From positions 1-15,824 of the forward strand of contig CAIJOE010000199.1 of the NCBI GenBank assembly GCA_903822245.1: DNA of 15,824 nt. The letters run 5' to 3'. A program made the translations under genes and the position numbers. Within the stretch, counting starts at the first letter, position 1, and every line of letters starts with the position of its first letter. This document shows positions 14,093 through 15,824 of the stretch, piece by piece. The stretch is from an uncultured Actinomycetes bacterium. Lineage in GTDB: Bacteria; Actinomycetota; Actinomycetes; Nanopelagicales; Nanopelagicaceae. The notes beneath the pieces are model-generated. The model did not search any database. It was not told the origin of the DNA and saw only the letters and a program-made list of their open reading frames with translations.

Positions 14093-14926
14093 TTAGGCGT
14101 ATTGGCCTGGAAGACCGAATACCTTTCCACCAATTACTTGGCCATCTGCATAAACAGATGAAACTCTAAATGAACACCATCCACTCGCATCACTCTTGGT
14201 GATATCAATAGATAGTTGTGAAGATGGAACGGTTGAAATCAATTTCCATGCACCGCCATTTGAGCGGACTTCAACGTTGTAGTTTGAAAGTCCATCAGTA
14301 GAAGCAGGTGCTGCCCAGAATATTGTTGCTCCGTTTGCGGTGTAGTGAGCGACAATTGCCTGTGGCTCGCTGTGCCCAGCTGTTGGAGCTGAAGGAGTTG
14401 GCGCAGTACTTGCTTGCTCACTTGCTGCAGCAGAAGCTTCTGGCGTGCTAGCTGATGAAGCAGCGGTTGATTCTGCAGGTGCTGGCGTTGAAGATTTAGA
14501 TGAAGATGAATTACGAGAAACAACAATAATTGCTAGAAGAACTATTCCAACGATTACGGCGGTCATCACGCGATTAGATGACTTTTCATTTGACTTCTTT
14601 AGAGTTGCTGCTGAAGTCTTTGGTAATGAAGCAGCACTTGATTTAGGAAGTGAATTCACATTTGCTACTGCGCCACGTGTTGAAGTGCCTGGAACTGGCG
14701 GAATTATGATTGAAGCAGATGAAGATCTTTTAGCAGACTTCTTCGCGCTCTTCTTAACTGCCTTCTTAACTGCCTTCTTAGCCGACTTCTTAACAGCTTT
14801 TTTAGCGCTCTTCTTAACTGCCGACTTCTTCACGGCCTTCTTGGCTGAAGTCTTCTTAACTGCTTTCTTAACGGTTTTCTTAACAGCCTTCTTGGCTGTC
14901 TTCTTTGCACTCTTTTTTACTGCCAC
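14093..14926 (-). CDS. Membrane protein with histone-like Lys/Ala repeat tail and FN3-like external domain
   Basis: 277 residues from the GTG. Order: a Lys/Ala/Ser repeat tail (3-67) made of KKAV, KKSA and KKT units like histone H1 or the HupB tail; a Ser/Pro linker; one hydrophobic segment (120-137, MTAVIVGIVLLAIIVV); a Ser/Ala/Thr/Pro-rich spacer (139-187); and a C-terminal domain (about 190-277) resembling fibronectin type III, with ATIFWAAP, YNVEVRS and FRVSSVYADG strands. The charge places the Lys tail inside and the FN3-like domain outside the cell. The start is GTG at 14926, not the ATG at 14941: AAGGAG lies six bases before the GTG, within the would-be first codons, and nothing precedes the ATG. 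It is convergent with the acyltransferase, 10 bp apart. I know no named family with this order; tethering nucleic acid or acidic polymers to the membrane is an inference. Confidence 0.85.
   Translation of the reverse strand: MAVKKSAKKTAKKAVKKTVKKAVKKTSAKKAVKKSAVKKSAKKAVKKSAKKAVKKAVKKSAKKSAKRSSSASIIIPPVPGTSTRGAVANVNSLPKSSAASLPKTSAATLKKSNEKSSNRVMTAVIVGIVLLAIIVVSRNSSSSKSSTPAPAESTAASSASTPEASAAASEQASTAPTPSAPTAGHSEPQAIVAHYTANGATIFWAAPASTDGLSNYNVEVRSNGGAWKLISTVPSSQLSIDITKSDASGWCSFRVSSVYADGQVIGGKVFGLPGQYA
14726..14920 (-). repeat. Tandem degenerate repeats coding the Lys/Ala tail
   Basis: About 195 bp of in-frame degenerate repeats coding Lys-Lys-Ala-Val, Lys-Lys-Ser-Ala and related units, mostly 12 or 15 bp long. 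Some neighbours are exact copies at the DNA level: for example the 12-bp unit TTCTTAACTGCC, read on the plus strand near 14751-14774, occurs twice in a row. The length is likely to vary among strains. Confidence 0.8.
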
Positions 14927-14965
14927 GTTTAGCTCCTTCATCAGTTATTTCTATGGCAAAAGGAT

Positions 14966-14982
14966 AGCGCAGTGAAAGCGCT
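14966..14982 (-). terminator. Weak terminator after rdgB
   Basis: On the minus strand a 5-bp stem AGCGC/GCGCT with a 7-nt loop starts 3 bp after the rdgB stop and is followed by ATCCTTTT. The short stem and broken U-run make it a weak terminator, so some read-through into the Lys-rich gene is likely. Confidence 0.42.
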
Positions 14983-14985
14983 GAA

Positions 14986-15600
14986 CTAGATTAGTTCAAT
15001 AAGTCTTGGTGCGATTTTTCGCATTGCTCGCCCGCGATGGCTGATTTTGTCTTTTTCCCCATGGCCAAACTCGCCAAGGGTCAGGCCCTGCCCCTCTGGT
15101 TGGAATATTGGGTCGTAGCCAAATCCAGCATCCCCGCGGGCTTCTTGCGTGATGGTGCCACGCAACTCACCTTCTTCTATAACCTCTATCCCAAAGTTCT
15201 TATGACCCTTTGGAAACACCAAAGAAACTGCGCAACAAAACTGCGCCCCTCTTTTGCTTTGAGTAACTTGGTCTAGCTGTGTTAGTACTTTGGCAATGTT
15301 CGCTTTGTCATCGCCATGCACCCCAGACCACCTTGCTGAAAAGATTCCTGGATCACCATTCAAGGCATCTATACAAAGTCCACTGTCATCAGCAATTGCT
15401 GGTAAACCTGTGAATTCACTTACCTCACGAGATTTAAGAAGTGAGTTTTCAATAAACGTTTTACCAGTTTCTGCAACATCAGGCAGATCTGGAAACTCAT
15501 CAAGTCCTAAAACTTGTATATCGCTGACATATTGAGCCAACATGCGTTCAAATTCTTTAATCTTGCCCTGATTTTGCGTTGCTAAAACTATCTTCCTCAT
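14986..15600 (-). CDS. rdgB: XTP/dITP diphosphatase (RdgB/HAM1 family)
   Basis: It hydrolyses the non-canonical nucleotides dITP, ITP and XTP to monophosphates, keeping deaminated purines out of DNA and RNA. It has 204 residues, normal length. The substrate-binding start is LATQNQGKIKEF (6-17), followed by ETGKTFIENSLLK (44-56), the catalytic acidic block LPAIADDSGLCID (66-78, general base expected at D72), FSARWSG (87-93), GDAGFGYDPIF (156-166) and SHRGRAM (187-193). The ATG overlaps the rph stop by one base (TAATG). The rph-rdgB pairing is common in bacteria and supports both calls. Confidence 0.96.
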   Translation of the reverse strand: MRKIVLATQNQGKIKEFERMLAQYVSDIQVLGLDEFPDLPDVAETGKTFIENSLLKSREVSEFTGLPAIADDSGLCIDALNGDPGIFSARWSGVHGDDKANIAKVLTQLDQVTQSKRGAQFCCAVSLVFPKGHKNFGIEVIEEGELRGTITQEARGDAGFGYDPIFQPEGQGLTLGEFGHGEKDKISHRGRAMRKIAPRLIELI

Positions 15601-15824
15601 TACTTAGCTAGGGCCGCTTTTTGTAGGGCATCTAGTTGCTTGCAGCCATTTGTCCCTAAATCTAGTAATTGGTTGAGCAAATTACGATCAAAAGGTTTTC
15701 CTTCAGCAGTGCCTTGAACTTCGACAAAATTACCATCAGCAGTACAGACAATATTCATATCTGTATCGGCAGTGACATCTTCTTCATAGCAAAGATCCAG
15801 CATTGGCACACCATTGATAATTCC
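15600..15824 (-). CDS. rph: Ribonuclease PH (C-terminal part, cut by window edge)
   Basis: RNase PH is a phosphate-dependent 3'-to-5' exoribonuclease that trims tRNA 3' ends. Only the last 74 codons are in the window. They show the family's C-terminal pattern: GVPMLDLCYEED, ADTDMNIVCT, then the strongly conserved FVEVQGTAEGKPFDR and a helical end with LDALQKAAL. The frame is open to the right edge, so the rest lies outside. The stop is joined to the rdgB start by a TAATG overlap. Confidence 0.93.
   Translation of the reverse strand, partial: GIINGVPMLDLCYEEDVTADTDMNIVCTADGNFVEVQGTAEGKPFDRNLLNQLLDLGTNGCKQLDALQKAALAK

Noticed and set aside
14726..14920. CRISPR-like regular repeat spacing
   Set aside because: The repeats are in-frame coding units with no unique spacers and no cas genes nearby.
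14445..14975. 176-codon open frame on the plus strand, rich in Leu, Phe, Ala and Thr
   Set aside because: It is antisense to the Lys/Ala repeats of the minus-strand gene; the codons for Lys and Ala read backwards give Phe, Leu and Ala. It has no ribosome site.

Overview
The window looks like a piece of chromosome from a small-genome, low-to-moderate GC actinobacterium, most plausibly of the freshwater acI type (Nanopelagicales, e.g. Planktophila or Nanopelagicus relatives). This is an inference from three things: the order argS-lysA-hom-thrC-thrB-rho-rpmE-prfA, which is the arrangement known from Mycobacterium and other Actinobacteria; AT-leaning codon use in typically actinobacterial proteins; and very tight gene packing. 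No mobile element, phage gene, CRISPR array or rRNA is visible, and no stretch over 300 bases lacks a gene.

Positions 1-8878, minus strand: one long co-directional block, read from right to left. argS (arginyl-tRNA synthetase) is followed by lysA (last step of lysine synthesis), hom, thrC and thrB (homoserine and threonine synthesis), rho (transcription termination), rpmE (ribosomal protein L31, zinc type) and the start of prfA (release factor 1, cut by the window edge). Spacing is minimal: 2 bp between argS and lysA, and 1-bp TAATG overlaps at hom/thrC and thrC/thrB. The only sizeable gaps are the 142-bp leader before rho, about 97 bp before rpmE, and about 94 bp between rpmE and prfA that holds a good rpmE terminator.

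Positions 8879-11360: a small xylose region and a tRNA. A XylF-like sugar-binding protein on the plus strand and xylose isomerase (xylA) on the minus strand converge and overlap by 40 bp. No xylose ABC ATPase or permease and no xylulokinase are present here. tRNA-Leu(UAG) is divergent from xylA. The two may share a -35 region, and two back-to-back palindromes lie in the putative xylA 5' leader, suggesting an operator.

Positions 11361-14926: a probable cell-envelope cluster. A 267-residue coiled-coil protein with a lysine-rich tail is coupled by a TAATG junction to a 584-residue OatA-like acyltransferase-3/SGNH protein, a candidate peptidoglycan or glycan O-acetyltransferase. A convergent gene encodes an unusual protein: a histone-H1-like Lys/Ala repeat tail, one membrane segment, a Ser/Ala/Pro linker and a fibronectin-III-like external domain. 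This is the least explained part of the window and the best place to look for something new.

Positions 14986-15824, minus strand: rdgB (inosine/xanthosine triphosphate pyrophosphatase) preceded by the 3' end of rph (RNase PH), again with a TAATG overlap. In both convergent pairs (xylF-like/xylA and acyltransferase/Lys-rich gene) a strong hairpin lies inside the plus-strand coding sequence just before its stop. It is placed where it could end the opposing transcript, consistent with a compacted genome.
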